Origin: Bacteroidota bacterium
Lineage (GTDB): Bacteria > Bacteroidota > Bacteroidia > AKYH767-A > OLB10
DNA length: 64,000 nt
Direction of reading: 5' to 3'
Assembly: GCA_016722525.1 (NCBI GenBank)
Contig: JADKJB010000005.1
Span: forward strand, 1-64,000
The notes beneath the pieces were generated by a model. The model saw only the letters and a program-made list of their open reading frames with translations. It was not told the DNA's origin and ran no database searches. Each line of letters starts with the position of its first letter. Position 1 is the stretch's first letter. Below, piece by piece: positions 1 to 9,410 of the stretch. A program made the position numbers and the translations under genes.

Positions 1-1
1 A

Positions 2-491
2 CAGGAATTAGTAAACAGCAATCCTAAAGGAACTACAAAAGAATATCTGGTGGATCAGTTTAAATATGACAGAAGAAACGACACTTACACATGTCCCGCC
101 GGACAAACCTTGCATACCTTTGGTACCTGGCACACCAAAAACGTGAGGACAAAATTTCATACCAATATAAAAGTACCGTACTCCAAAATGTAAACACTGT
201 CCGGTAAAACATTTGTGCACCGGTAGAGCAAAAGGTGGAAGGGAAATTGAACGAAGTCAATATGCAGAAGCCGTTGAATTAAACAACAGGAATTACAAAA
301 GAAATCAAAAATTATACAGAACTCGGCAAGAAATCAACGAACATATTTTTGGAACCATCAAACGAAAGTGGGGTTACAATTACACCAACCTCATTGGACT
401 GGAAAAAGTAAATGGAGAATGGAGTTTGATAATGCTTTCATACAACATAAAGCGGTCCTTTAATATTCTTGAATTCGACGATTTAATGTAA
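2..491 (+). pseudogene. IS1182-family transposase, C-terminal part, frameshifted
   Basis: This is the C-terminal part of a DDE transposase of the IS1182 type, which would cut and rejoin DNA at insertion-sequence ends. The left frame (2-190) contains the zinc-finger-like stretch DRRNDTYTCPAGQTLHTFG. The right frame (189-491) contains CTGRAKGGREIERSQYAEA, the catalytic-Glu region INEHIFGTIKRKWGYN and the tail EKVNGEWSLIMLSYNIKR. The two frames join at about 188, where one extra A in a run of A turns the expected CKHCPVKHLC into a stop. The 5' part lies outside the window. The family call rests on recognised motifs and is firm; whether the frameshift is real is uncertain. Confidence 0.8.
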
Positions 492-672
492 ACACTCAAA
501 AAAATGGAAACCAAAATACCGAAAAGCTTGGAGACTTCGATCAAATCCTACTCCTAATGCTTCCATTACACTTCCTTTTTTTATGAATTGGAAATTGCAG
601 CCTGATTTTTTTATGAGCGTATATCGCGTTTAATTGGTTTATAATTTTACATGCCACTCCTCCGAGGATATT

Positions 673-702
673 GGTTGTGAAAAACGGAGTTTTTTCACAA
701 CC
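673..702. terminator. Strong hairpin between transposase relic and cassette array
   Basis: The arms GGTTGTGAAAAA and TTTTTCACAACC form a perfect 12-bp stem around a 6-base loop. It abuts the leftmost attC-like site. It could be a bidirectional terminator or the inverted-repeat end of the neighbouring insertion sequence; a terminator is the simpler reading. Confidence 0.5.
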
Positions 703-832
703 TGACGTTTCGGGGCTTAAAGAAGTGGTGGTTTAGAAGCACCAACTGTCAACCTACTACAACTGTTTATTAGATGCACAAATGTTTGATTAACCACTTC
801 ACCCGCCATTTCTTTTAAGCCCTTGTTATGCG
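701..832 (-). other. attC-like recombination site 1 (leftmost, degenerate)
   Basis: The ends CCTGACG and GTTATGCG enclose two imperfectly complementary arms: GGGGCTTAAAGAAGTGG on the left, and CCACTTC followed by TTCTTTTAAGCCC on the right, with unpaired bases between. The overall plan (short core, bulged stem, variable centre, core) is that of an integron attC. It is more diverged than the other sites in the array, so this is the least certain one. Confidence 0.5.
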
Positions 833-911
833 AATACTCTACTCTCATACTCCCAATGCACTTCACCTTGGGCACATGTTATCATATAATTTGTTTGCAG
901 CTAATGTTTTT

Positions 912-2250
912 TTAATCAAGTATTATTTTGCCTTTCCACCTTCTTTTTGATGTGCTGACGGAAATGATATAAATTCCTTTAGCAAATTCGTTTAAATCAA
1001 TTTTGTGTTTTGATTTTCCTGAACCGCTCTCTTCATAAATAAGCCTTCCTGTCAAATCGTTAATCCTCCAATCAAATTTGTCAGATGCATTTGCTGATTC
1101 CAATTCAATTGTAAATATTCCTTTGCCCGGATTTGGAAAAACATAAATGCTTTCATTTGTACTTAATTGATAAATGCTACTTATAACACCAAAATTTCCA
1201 ATGCAAAAGTTGTCGAAGTAAACAGTTTCTCCTATACCATTATAATATTCGAGCGCAATTTCTATTGTGGTAACATTAGCAAGCAAAGCACTCAACTTCC
1301 TAATGTAATTGTCCATAAACTACTGTCAAGTGGTAATGTAAAAGAGTGCCAAGCATTCTTCAATGTTGCTGCATCATTTGCTGTAATCGGATATGTAGCT
1401 TCTCGCCCCACACCAGCTAATCTCACCAAGTAAGGCGGTAATGCAAGGTTAGTGAGGTTAGTAATATCCTTCACATCAAATGTAATTGTTCCTGTACCTT
1501 TGAGTGAGCTTAAATCTCCTCTGAATTTAGGAGGTGCATAGCCATAAGAAAGGCTACCACCTGCGTCTCCAATCCTTATACAGTTAGATGGATTACCTTC
1601 AGTATTAACTGAAGCGATAGAAGCAGCATTTATGAAATTCCATCCGTCAAGTCCATCAAGGGAATCGAAAGGAGAGCAAACATATCCCTGATTTACATTA
1701 ATGATTGGTGTAAAGGTAAGCCCAACATTATCCAGTAAGTCGTATTCATCACCATTTACGTATTCTGTTCTTATTCGGATAAATTCTACCGACTGCATTA
1801 AACCCGCCCATGTTCCTGAAACCATATTCCAGTCTGTCGGATTCAGAGATGCAGAAGTCCTAATAAAAGTATCTTGCAGCATTGAAAAGCTTCCAATAAA
1901 CTTTGCATAATTACCGCCACCTTTGAGTTCTATTTTATCATTGTTGGCTGAAATCATTGTTCCAGCGATTTTGTGTACAAGCAAATCCCAATAGATTGAA
2001 TCAGTAATGTTAGCTGAGGACCAGTTTCCGTCATAGCAGGAGGTGCTATTACAAAATTTAAGGTACCAGCTGCCGGTTCATTTACACGCAGTGCGCTCCC
2101 AGGATTACCATGACAGTATCAACTACAATTGAGCCATCACCTTCAATTCCCCAAAAGAGATGTCATGGTTTTCAAAATTAAATATAATTTGTGCTGTCGT
2201 TTCTTTGTAGAAAGTTAAAGCAAAATTGAAAGGAGTAACAATTGTTTCAT
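912..2250 (-). pseudogene. T9SS-exported protein, several frameshifts (cassette gene)
   Basis: Reading leftward, the start MKQLLLLSILL looks like a signal peptide. It is followed by scattered frames that join into one protein: around FWGIEGDGSIVVDTV, then NPGSALRVNEPAAGTLNF, then NWSSANITDSIYWDLLVHK, and on to 1292. The middle (about 1290-1984) resembles a laminin-B/carbohydrate-binding type beta-sandwich (GDLSSLKGTGTITFDVKD). The end (912-1316) is a T9SS type-A sorting domain: YVFPNPGKGIFTIEL, LTGRLIYEE, FAKGIYIISV. At least four frameshifts separate the pieces. It lies between attC-like sites 1 and 2 and reads in the same direction as the other cassettes. The binding target is unknown. Confidence 0.65.
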
Positions 2251-2429
2251 TTTTTGTTTGTTTTTAATTGTTTAAATAATTGTTTGATTATAAAACAAAT
2301 TTAGCTTAAAGATTAATCAAATAATAGTTCTGTTTAATTTCTGTTGAAGTTGATTCATTTATTGCGCAAGTTTTAGTAGTGGTCGTTCAAAGCTGAAGGT
2401 AACAATTAGCAATGTCGCCAAAGAGTTTC

Positions 2430-2523
2430 GCATAACGGTTTCGTAGTTGCCGCTGAGGCCGGCCACCAATTTAATAGTTCTCTATATGCATCGGCCGGCC
2501 TTTGCGGCAACTACGTGTTATCG
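2430..2523 (-). other. attC-like site 2 (short, GGCCGGCC type)
   Basis: GCATAACG on the left and CGTGTTATCG on the right enclose near-perfect arms: CGTAGTTGCCGC...GGCCGGCC on the left and GGCCGGCC...GCGGCAACTACG on the right. The loop of about 30 bases is AT-rich. The same sequence type recurs at 4005 and 5457. Each copy sits between separate minus-strand cassette genes, which is the expected position of attC. Confidence 0.7.
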
Positions 2524-2541
2524 GAATACCCATACCACAAT

Positions 2542-3969
2542 TTAATTTCTGTTAAGATTTACTCTTTGACAATTTTCTTTCCTCTTTTCGCCATCAACAA
2601 TTACTTCAAGTAAATAAATTCCTTTTGAAACAACACTCAAGTCAATTGATTTTGTATAACTATTGCTTAGTTTACTTTCTTCAATACTGAAAACAACTTG
2701 ACCTAAAACACTCTTTATTACAAATGTTGCTAGTAATGAATTTGGTTTTTCTATATGGATGGATATGGAATTGTTAAATGGGTTTGGAAACTCTGTAACT
2801 CCTATTTTTGTGTATAAATTTTCAATACCTGTGGGTATTATTTCAATAAAATCGGCCCAAGGATACGAGCCATTTATACTATCAAAATCATGAAGTTTTA
2901 TATAATTGTTATTTGAAGGATCAAAGCTGAAAACTACACCAAAATTATTTACACCCCCCAGACGAGACATTCCATAAAGCTTACCATCGCTTGCATTGAA
3001 AAGTGATCCGTAAGGTATTGCACCGTTTATACTATCAAAATCATACAATTTATTATAGGAATTATTTGAAGGATCAAAATTAAATATCACGCCAGAATTG
3101 TGACTTCCTCCCCACCTTGTCATTCCATATAACTTTCCATTACTTAGCTGAATTAAATTTCCATAGGGACTTTCACACATTATTGAATCAAAATCAAATG
3201 CTTTAAGATAAGTATTAGTTAACAAGTCATAGCAAAATCAAGTTCCTGTACCATTAATTCCACCTGATGAAGTTAATCCGTAAAGTTTTCCATTAATCCC
3301 TTGAAGTAAGCTTCCGTAAGGAAATTTACCATCATTATTGCCCATTAAATTATAAATAACCGAATACGTAAAGTTCGTTGTATCATATTTAAAAATAACT
3401 CCATTACTATTAGCGCCACCCCAAAATGTCATGCCATAAAGATTTCCGTTATTAGCTTCAATTAAGCTTCCATAAGGTTGCTTTCCATTAAGACCATTAA
3501 AATCGTGGAGTTTAGTAAAGCTATTGTTAGTGGGGTCAACTTTAAAAACTACCCCAAAATTATTTAGCCCTCCATTGGTTGTCATTCCATACAACATACC
3601 ATTGCTTGCAAGTAGTAAATTATTCCCGTATGAATTTCCACCATAAAGACCAGTAAAACTAAAAACAGGTGTACAGGAATTATTACTTAAATCAAAACTG
3701 AATATTGTGCCAGCTCCACCACCACCATTTGATGTTAATCCCAATAATTTATTGCCACTAACCATAGTCAAGCTACCACGCGGAGAAGAGCCAACATAAT
3801 AATTTAAAGAATCAATTGCTGAAAAATCTGTTCCATCACCGTTAATTTTGAAAATTAGTCCTTTATTATTTGAACCTCCTAATGATGCAAGTCCCCAAAG
3901 TTGAGGCGTTTGGGCAAAAAGTATTTTAACTATTAAAATTAAAATCAGTGTAGCGTTTACTTTTTTCAT
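2542..3969 (-). pseudogene. GloVer-repeat T9SS-exported protein, in-frame TGA (cassette gene)
   Basis: A secreted repeat protein of about 475 codons. The signal peptide is MKKVNATLILILIVKILFAQ. At least seven tandem repeats follow with the signature KLYGMTxxGGxxNxGVIFxxD (choice-of-anchor tandem repeat 'GloVer' family, TIGR03803). The end is a T9SS sorting domain (TEFPNPFNNSISIHIEKP ... SKGIYLLEV). The reading frame is continuous across the whole gene except for one in-frame TGA at 3238-3240, just where the GTGxFxYD part of a repeat should read on. It could be a nonsense mutation or a base error. The gene fills the cassette between two nearly identical attC-like sites. A surface or secreted location is likely; no enzymatic role is visible. 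Confidence 0.8.
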
Positions 3970-4004
3970 ATCATTAATGTATTAGTTGCTGTCAAATGGG
4001 TTTC

Positions 4005-4098
4005 CGATAACGTTCCCGTTGTTGCCGCAGGGGCCGGCCACCAATTTAATAATTTTCTATAAACATCGGCCGGCCCTTGCGGCAACAACGTGTTATCG
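4005..4098 (-). other. attC-like site 3 (short, GGCCGGCC type)
   Basis: CGATAACG on the left and CGTGTTATCG on the right. The arms are CGTTGTTGCCGCAGGGGCCG and its partner CGGCCCTTGCGGCAACAACG, near-perfect over about 20 bp. It differs from site 2 at only a few positions, although the genes on either side are unrelated. Confidence 0.72.
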
Positions 4099-4132
4099 GA
4101 ATACCCCATCCGCGAATATCTAATAATTACTT

Positions 4133-5037
4133 TCAATCTTTTAGAATTTTCTTCAAGTATTGCTGTCCATCAATTTCTATTACAAGTAGGTAAATTCCTT
4201 TAGGGAATAAATTCATGTCAATTGCTTTTGTATACGAATCACCTATTATAGTTTCTTGGCTATTTATTTTTATTTGACCCAAAATATCATGAAGTGAAAT
4301 TGTTACATTTTTATAAGAATTATTATTTATCGTGATTGAAAATTCGGAATCAAAGGGATTGGGTGCAATCAAAAAATTGTCGTTATATCCATACTCATTT
4401 GAAGTCAGCCATACTACAGAGTCACATGGTAAATTTGAATAAACTTGGTACAACCCAATTACACTGTCCTCATAACATCTAAATTCATGTATTATAGGAT
4501 CACAAAACCCCATTGAGGGAACAGAAAAAAGTGTTTCCTACATCTTCAATGACTGTACCTGCAAAATCGAAATAATGAGAAGGGGTTGCATATGTGATAT
4601 CGTATGTTTTCTTCAAGGATCCATTTATTGTGATTGTGCCAATGGAGGTAACAACCATTTGAACACTTGTATCAAAGCCCGAAATATCCATTCCATATAT
4701 TGTCTGTGTGTCACCTATAGCAGCATTATAGTTGTAAAGCATCACAAATTGATTGCTACTTGGTAAATAATAATAAACGGAATCGTTGCTTTCTCGTACA
4801 ATATAAGTTGTATCTGCCATACAACCTGCATTGCTATTTACATAAACATTTCTACAACTATATCCATTAAAATAAATGCTGGAGAGCTTGTAACCTTAAT
4901 TGGACTAATACTTAATGGCGGGAAGAAATAATTATATAAACTGTAATGCCAAGTAGCATTATTCGCTCCAAATGGCTGAGCATTAATATCCTCTTGAAAA
5001 GTATCAGACAGAGAAAAACGAATAAATATTTGTGCAT
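4133..5037 (-). pseudogene. T9SS-exported protein, frameshifted (cassette gene)
   Basis: The start MHKYLFVFLCLILF is a signal peptide. The next frame continues QEDINAQPFGANNATWHY, then MADTTYIVRESNDSVYYYLP (4500-4820), then DPIIHEFRCYEDSVIGLY (from 4513). The end is a T9SS sorting domain (FLIAPNPFDSEFSI, LHDILGQIKI, FPKGIYLLVIEIDG). At least three frameshifts are needed to join it. The central domain is of a kind common in Bacteroidota T9SS proteins, but I assign no function. It fills one cassette between attC-like sites 3 and 4. Confidence 0.65.
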
Positions 5038-5065
5038 GTTTTTTGATTGACTATGAATGGGGTTT

Positions 5066-5198
5066 CCGATAACGATCCCGCAGTAGCCGCTGGCCGGCAT
5101 AAGAATTCCAGATGCTTCCTGCTTCCCAAAGATAACCAAAAGATCTGAAGCCACAAAAACTTCCTGCAGCCGGCTAGCGTGCTACTGCGTGTTAGGCG
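5066..5198 (-). other. attC-like site 4 (long type)
   Basis: CCGATAAC on the left and GTTAGGCG on the right. The left arm CGCAGTAGCCGCTGGCCGGC pairs with GCCGGCTAGCGTGCTACTGCG on the right, leaving one extra unpaired T in the right arm. The central loop is about 65 bases. This is the first copy of the site that recurs in tandem at 7155-9169. Confidence 0.75.
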
Positions 5199-5456
5199 AT
5201 GGTGCGCTTAATCTCAGCTCTTCAACGTCTCTGTCCCTGTTCGTTGGGAAAAAGTAGCTGTCTGTGAAACTTGTCCGGTATGAATTGTCTGCGATTAATG
5301 ACCTGTTTTGTTGAAATAAAATTTCAATTAACGTCCAGAATTTATTTGAGAAATTTTATTGTTTGTCTATGCAATGTTTTGTCAGGTAAAAAACAGCTAC
5401 CTTTTCCGCAGCGCTAACGTAATCATACTTGCGTAGAAAAGACAATTCGCACTGTC
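5199..5456. repeat. ORF-less cassette body, dispersed copy
   Basis: About 258 bp between attC-like sites 4 and 5, with no ORF that resembles a protein. It contains an inverted repeat (GTAGCTGT near 5254, ACAGCTACCTTTTCCG near 5395) separated by about 130 bases. Six further copies occur in tandem at 7287-9410. This copy is cut off from them by two unrelated cassettes. It may encode an RNA, carry a promoter or terminator, or be selfish; nothing in the sequence decides. Confidence 0.7.
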
Positions 5457-5547
5457 GCATAACGTTTTCGTGGTTGCCGCAGGGGCCGGCCACCAAGTTA
5501 ATAAAAACTAATAGCTTCGGCCGGCCCTTGCGGCACACGTGTTATGG
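5457..5547 (-). other. attC-like site 5 (short, GGCCGGCC type)
   Basis: GCATAACG on the left and GTGTTATGG on the right. The arms are GTGGTTGCCGCAGGGGCCGG and CCGGCCCTTGCGGCAC. It is the third copy of the short type and ends the ORF-less cassette next to it. Confidence 0.72.
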
Positions 5548-5970
5548 GCAGCAGGAAGCCGCGAAGAAAGTTCCGATCAATACTTCCTTGACTTGTTTGG
5601 CAATTGCATTAGCATCCAATGGACTTTTCTTTAACTCTGATTTACTGAGCATAATAAAATCACTTTTTGAAGTATCTATTAATGCACCATAAACCCGTGA
5701 AACATATCTGTCTGGAAATATATCATCATATTTCAGTCTTATTTCATTACGCGCTACTCGTCTTTTAAATTCATCGTAATCGCTTCTTACAGTTCCAATC
5801 GTTATCAACACTAATCCAAATCTAATGTTGTTTGCTTTTAAAGTGCTGTCCATGGAATATGGGACACTGACAGAATCAACCTCATATAATTTTCCATTTT
5901 GATAACTATTTCTTGAAATAAAAGCTAGCCCTTTATGAAAATGGGTGGAATCCATTAGCTGAATATTCAT
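5542..5970 (-). CDS. Hypothetical protein (cassette gene, possibly 5'-truncated)
   Basis: About 142 residues from MNIQLMDSTHFHKGLAFI to a stop inside attC-like site 5. The open frame runs further upstream to 6156, but that part is the translation of attC-like site 6, so I place the start at the first Met inside the cassette. It has no signal peptide or membrane segment and no motif I recognise. The charged sequence (DEFKRRVARNEIRLKYDDI) suggests a cytoplasmic protein. The coding part may once have begun further upstream and lost its start when the cassette formed. Confidence 0.45.
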   Translation of the reverse strand: MNIQLMDSTHFHKGLAFISRNSYQNGKLYEVDSVSVPYSMDSTLKANNIRFGLVLITIGTVRSDYDEFKRRVARNEIRLKYDDIFPDRYVSRVYGALIDTSKSDFIMLSKSELKKSPLDANAIAKQVKEVLIGTFFAASCCP

Positions 5971-5986
5971 TTTAATCTTTAAACTG

Positions 5987-6118
5987 TCGTAACGTTTGGC
6001 AGCTACCCGAAGGGCGGGACTTTTACCACAAAACTTCATTTGAAAAACTAATGTTTGATTAACCACAAAACTGTCTTTGGAACACGAAACCCCGCCTTTT
6101 GGGTAGCTGCTGTTAGCG
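5987..6118 (-). other. attC-like site 6 (distinct sequence)
   Basis: TCGTAACG on the left and TGTTAGCGG on the right. The left arm GGCAGCTACCCGAAGGGCGG pairs with CCGCCTTTTGGGTAGCTGC on the right, with unpaired bases. The arm sequence differs completely from the other attC-like sites while the architecture is kept, as expected of attC, where structure rather than sequence is conserved. Confidence 0.7.
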
Positions 6119-6142
6119 GTTCGGGCTTCTTGTCTATGGTTA

Positions 6143-7128
6143 TCAAATAGCTTCATTTCTCACTTTAATTTTTTTACTTCTAAGTTGTTCCATTATTTTT
6201 TTCCAAGTTTTATCGTTTAAACTTCCTGCTGGATAAAGTTTGTCTCGAAAGCCGTTTGTAATTACTCTGAGTGAAGTCGAAAGTTTATGAGGAGTTTCAA
6301 CCACAACTTCACGTATGTCTTCTAGCGGATAAATGTCTTTACGCCAAAACCAAATTGTATTTCTGACGATTAAATATTGACCTGAAATTTGGAAATAGTG
6401 CATTTGATAGCTCAACATTCCTGTAATTACAAGTGTCGCAAAAGATAATGAAATAATAGCACCATAATTTGTCAAAAAAACTTGTGGTTTAGTTGATACC
6501 ATAAAACCAATAAAAATTACCCAGCCATAAAAGAATAGTCCGTTAAAAGTAAATAGATGATTTCCATTAAATTCATTAACGTCAATGTCGTTTAAATCTA
6601 TGTCGGCAAAATTTGGTCTGTCAATGTTAAAGTTAAGTTTTGAGAATTGTTTGTTGTCTTTCAAAATGTCATTTGCTCTGTCAAGAATAACTCTCAGGTC
6701 TGGTTTATTTCTGTAATAGTCAACCCATAAATAAATTTCAGAATTGTCGTTTAGCTGAATTGTTGTTGCTTCAACTGGCATAGACACAAAAGAAATTTAT
6801 GAAATTGTTTTCCTGTTATTTGAATTTGCTTTATTTCAGTCCAACCATACTTTTTCGTCTCAAAAATTGTCGAAAGTTCAATTCCTTCTTTACCAATTGT
6901 CAGTGATGGAAAATAGGTTAGTAAGTAGTAAAAAGTGTAGAATAGAAAAGGGTAAAATATTAAAGGGAACAATAAACATTGTCTTTGTTAACGGAACACC
7001 ACTTTTAAGGTCGTTTTATTACCTTGAAGATTGATAATGTCCCCATACCTCCAAAAATACCAGCTACAACTAATAGAATTAGTCCTGTCAAAAAATATAT
7101 TTCTCTTACTTGTCAACTTTTCTGTCAT
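6143..7128 (-). pseudogene. PH-domain-like membrane protein, frameshifted (cassette gene)
   Basis: Joining frames gives MTEKLTSKRNI, a membrane helix (FLTGLILLVVAGIFGGMGTL), then FIVPFNILPFSILHF. A first PH-like beta segment follows (LTIGKEGIELSTIFETKKYG), then a long linker, a pair of membrane helices (FNGLFFYGWVIFIGF, AIISLSFATLVITGML) and a second PH-like segment (ISGQYLIVRNTIWFWRKDIY). Such bacterial PH proteins sit in the inner membrane; their roles are mostly unknown. At least four frameshifts, all in or near homopolymers, break it. It occupies its own cassette between attC-like sites 6 and 7. Confidence 0.55.
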
Positions 7129-7154
7129 TGTTGTTGTGTCGTATTTTAGCCTGA

Positions 7155-7286
7155 CCGCTAACGATCCGCAGTAGCCGCTGGCCGGCATAAGAATTCCAGG
7201 TGCCCCCTGCTTCCCAAAGATAACCAAAAGATCTGAAGCCACAAAAACTTCCTGCAGCCGGCTAGCGTGCTACTGCGTGTTAGGCG
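7155..7286 (-). other. attC-like site 7 (long type)
   Basis: CCGCTAAC on the left and GTTAGGCG on the right, with the same arms as site 4. It opens the tandem run of ORF-less cassettes. Confidence 0.75.
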
Positions 7287-7545
7287 ATGGTGCGCTTAAT
7301 CTCAGCTCTTCAACGTCTCTGTCCCTGTTCGTTCGGAAAAAGGTAGCTGTCTGTGAAACTTGTCCGGTATGAATTGTCTGCGATTAATGACCTGTTTTGT
7401 TGAAATAAAATTTCAATTAACGTCCAGAATTTATTTGAGAAATTTTATTGTTTGTCTATGCAATGTTTTGTCAGGTAAAAACAGCTACCTTTTTCCGCAG
7501 CGCTAACGTAATCATACTTGCGTAGAAAAGACAATTCGCACTGTC

Positions 7546-7677
7546 GCCTAACGATCCCGCAGTAGCCGCTGGCCGGCAAAGAATTCCAGATGCTTCCTGC
7601 TTCCCCAAAGATAACCAAAAGATCTGAAGCCACAAAACTTCCTGAAGCCGGCTTAGCGTGCTACTGCGTGTTAGGCG
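7546..7677 (-). other. attC-like site 8 (long type)
   Basis: GCCTAAC at the left end and GTTAGGCG at the right, a perfectly complementary pair of core sites. The stem arms are as in site 4, with small indels. Confidence 0.75.
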
Positions 7678-7936
7678 ATGGTGCGCTTAATCTCAGCTCT
7701 TCCAACGTCTCTGTCCCTGTTCGTTCGGAAAAAGGTAGCTGTCTGTGAAATTGTCCGTATGAATTGTCTGCGATTAATGACCTGTTTTGTTGAAATAAAA
7801 TTTCAATTAACGTCCAGAATTTATTTGAGAAATTTTATTGTTTGTCTATGCAATGTTTTGTCAGGTAAAAAACAGCTACCTTTTTCCGCAGCGCTAACGT
7901 AATCATACTTGCGTAGAAAAGACAATTCGCACTGTC

Positions 7937-8065
7937 GCCTGACGATCCTGCAGTAGCCGCTGGCCGGCATAAGAATTCAGGTGCCTCCTGCTTCCCAAAG
8001 ATAACCAAAGATCTGAAGCCACAAAACTTCCTGCAGCCGGCTAGCGTGCTACTGCGTGTTAGGCG
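7937..8065 (-). other. attC-like site 9 (long type)
   Basis: GCCTGAC at the left end (one change from the usual core) and GTTAGGCG at the right, with arms as in site 4. Confidence 0.72.
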
Positions 8066-8323
8066 ATGGTGCGCTTAATCTCAGCTTCTCAACGTCTCCG
8101 GCACTGTTCGTTCGGAAAAAGGTAGCTGTCCCTCAAATTTGTCCCGTATGAATTGTCTGCGATTATGTTCTGTTTTGTTGAAATAAAATTTCAATTAACG
8201 TCCAGAATTTATTTGAGAAATTTTATTGTTTGTCTATGCAATGTTTTGTCAGGTAAAAAACAGCTACCTTTTTCCGTAGCGCTAACGTAATCATACTTGC
8301 GTAGAAAGACAATTCGCACTATC

Positions 8324-8455
8324 GCTTAACGATCCCGCAGTAGCCGCTGGCCGGCATAAGAATTCCAGGTGCTTCCTGCTTCCCAAAGATAACCAAAAGA
8401 TCTGAAGCCACAAAAACTTCCTGCAGCCGGCTAGCGTGCTACTGCGTGTTAGGCG
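8324..8455 (-). other. attC-like site 10 (long type, best preserved)
   Basis: GCTTAAC at the left end and GTTAGGCG at the right. The left arm CGCAGTAGCCGCTGGCCGGC pairs with the right arm except for one mismatch and one bulged T. Read on the minus strand this is core, arm with extra base, loop, arm, GTTAAGC. Confidence 0.75.
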
Positions 8456-8717
8456 ATGGTGCGCTTAATCTCAGCTCTTCAACGTCTCTGTCCCTGTTCG
8501 TTCGGAAAAAGGTAGCTGTCTCTGAAACTTGTCCGGTATGGAATTGTCTGCGATTAATGACCTGTTTTGTTGAAATAAAATTTCAATTAACGTCCAGAAT
8601 TTATTTGAGAAATTTTATTGTTTGTCTATGCAATGTTTTGTCAGGTAAAAAAACAGCTACCTTTTTCCGCAGCGCTAACGTAATCATACTTGCGTAGAAA
8701 AGACAATTCGCACTGTC

Positions 8718-8837
8718 GCATAACGATCCCGCCAGTACAGCATAAGAATTCAGGTGCTTCCTGCTTCCCAAAGATAACCAAAAGATCTAGCCACAAAACT
8801 TCCTGCAGCCGGCTAGCGTGCTACTGCGTGTTAGGCG
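8718..8837 (-). other. attC-like site 11 (damaged left arm)
   Basis: GCATAAC at the left end and GTTAGGCG at the right. The left arm is shortened (CGCCAGTACAGC), losing the GCTGGCCGGC part, while the right arm is intact. It may be non-functional or misassembled. Confidence 0.6.
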
Positions 8838-9096
8838 ATGGTGCGCTCATCTCAGTCTTCAACGTCTCTGTCCCTGTTCGTTCGGAAAAAGGTAGCTGGA
8901 TCTGTGAAACTTGTCCGGTATGAATTGTCTGCGATTAATGACCTGTTTTGTTGAAATAAATTTCAATTAACGTCCAGAATTTATTTGAGAAATTTATTGT
9001 TTGTCTATGCAATGTTTTGTCAGGTAAAAAAACAGCTACCTTTTTCCGCAGCGCTAACGTAATCATACTTGCGTAGAAAAGACAATTCGCACTGTC

Positions 9097-9169
9097 GCAT
9101 AACGATCCCGCAGTAGCCGCTGGCCGGCATAAGAATTCCAGATGCTTCCTGCTTCCCAAAGATAACCAA
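9097..9169 (-). other. Truncated attC-like site 12
   Basis: The left core GCATAAC and the whole left arm are present, but the site stops at 9169 in the loop. The body of the next cassette begins at once (TCAGCTCTTCAACG), so the right arm and core are deleted. Confidence 0.6.
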
Positions 9170-9410
9170 ATCAGCTCTTCAACGTCTCTGTCCCTGTTCG
9201 TTCGGAAAAAGGTAGCTGTCTAAACTTGTCCGGTATGAATTGTCTGCGATTAATGACCTGTTTTGTTGAAATAAATTTCAATTAACGTCAGAATTATTTG
9301 AGAAATTTTATTGTTTGTCTATGCAATGTTTTGTCAGGTAAAAAAACAGCTACCTTTTTCCGCAGCGCTAACGTAATCATACTTGCGTAGAAAAGACAAT
9401 TCGCACTGTC

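Larger units (their letters stand above)
7155..9410. repeat. Tandem array of six ORF-less cassettes (about 390-bp unit)
   Basis: Six head-to-tail copies of an attC-like site plus a body. Bodies lie at 7287-7545, 7678-7936, 8066-8323, 8456-8717, 8838-9096 and 9170-9410. Each body holds a 17-bp perfect inverted repeat (in the first copy CGGAAAAAGGTAGCTGT at 7334-7350 and ACAGCTACCTTTTTCCG at 7481-7497). The copies differ mainly by one-base indels, many in homopolymers, and by a few substitutions. The last attC is truncated and joined directly to its body. Short ORFs across the copies are not preserved by the indels, which argues against a protein product. The unit is a cassette multiplied by recombination or replication slippage. 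Confidence 0.85.

Noticed and set aside
5356..5538. Minus-strand 60-codon ORF (and the similar one at 7445-7633)
   Set aside because: It reads across an attC-like site and an ORF-less body; it is not conserved between copies.
8446..8923. Small ORFs (74-83 codons) within the repeated cassettes, both strands
   Set aside because: They are created by the repeat, lose frame between copies through single-base indels, and resemble no protein.
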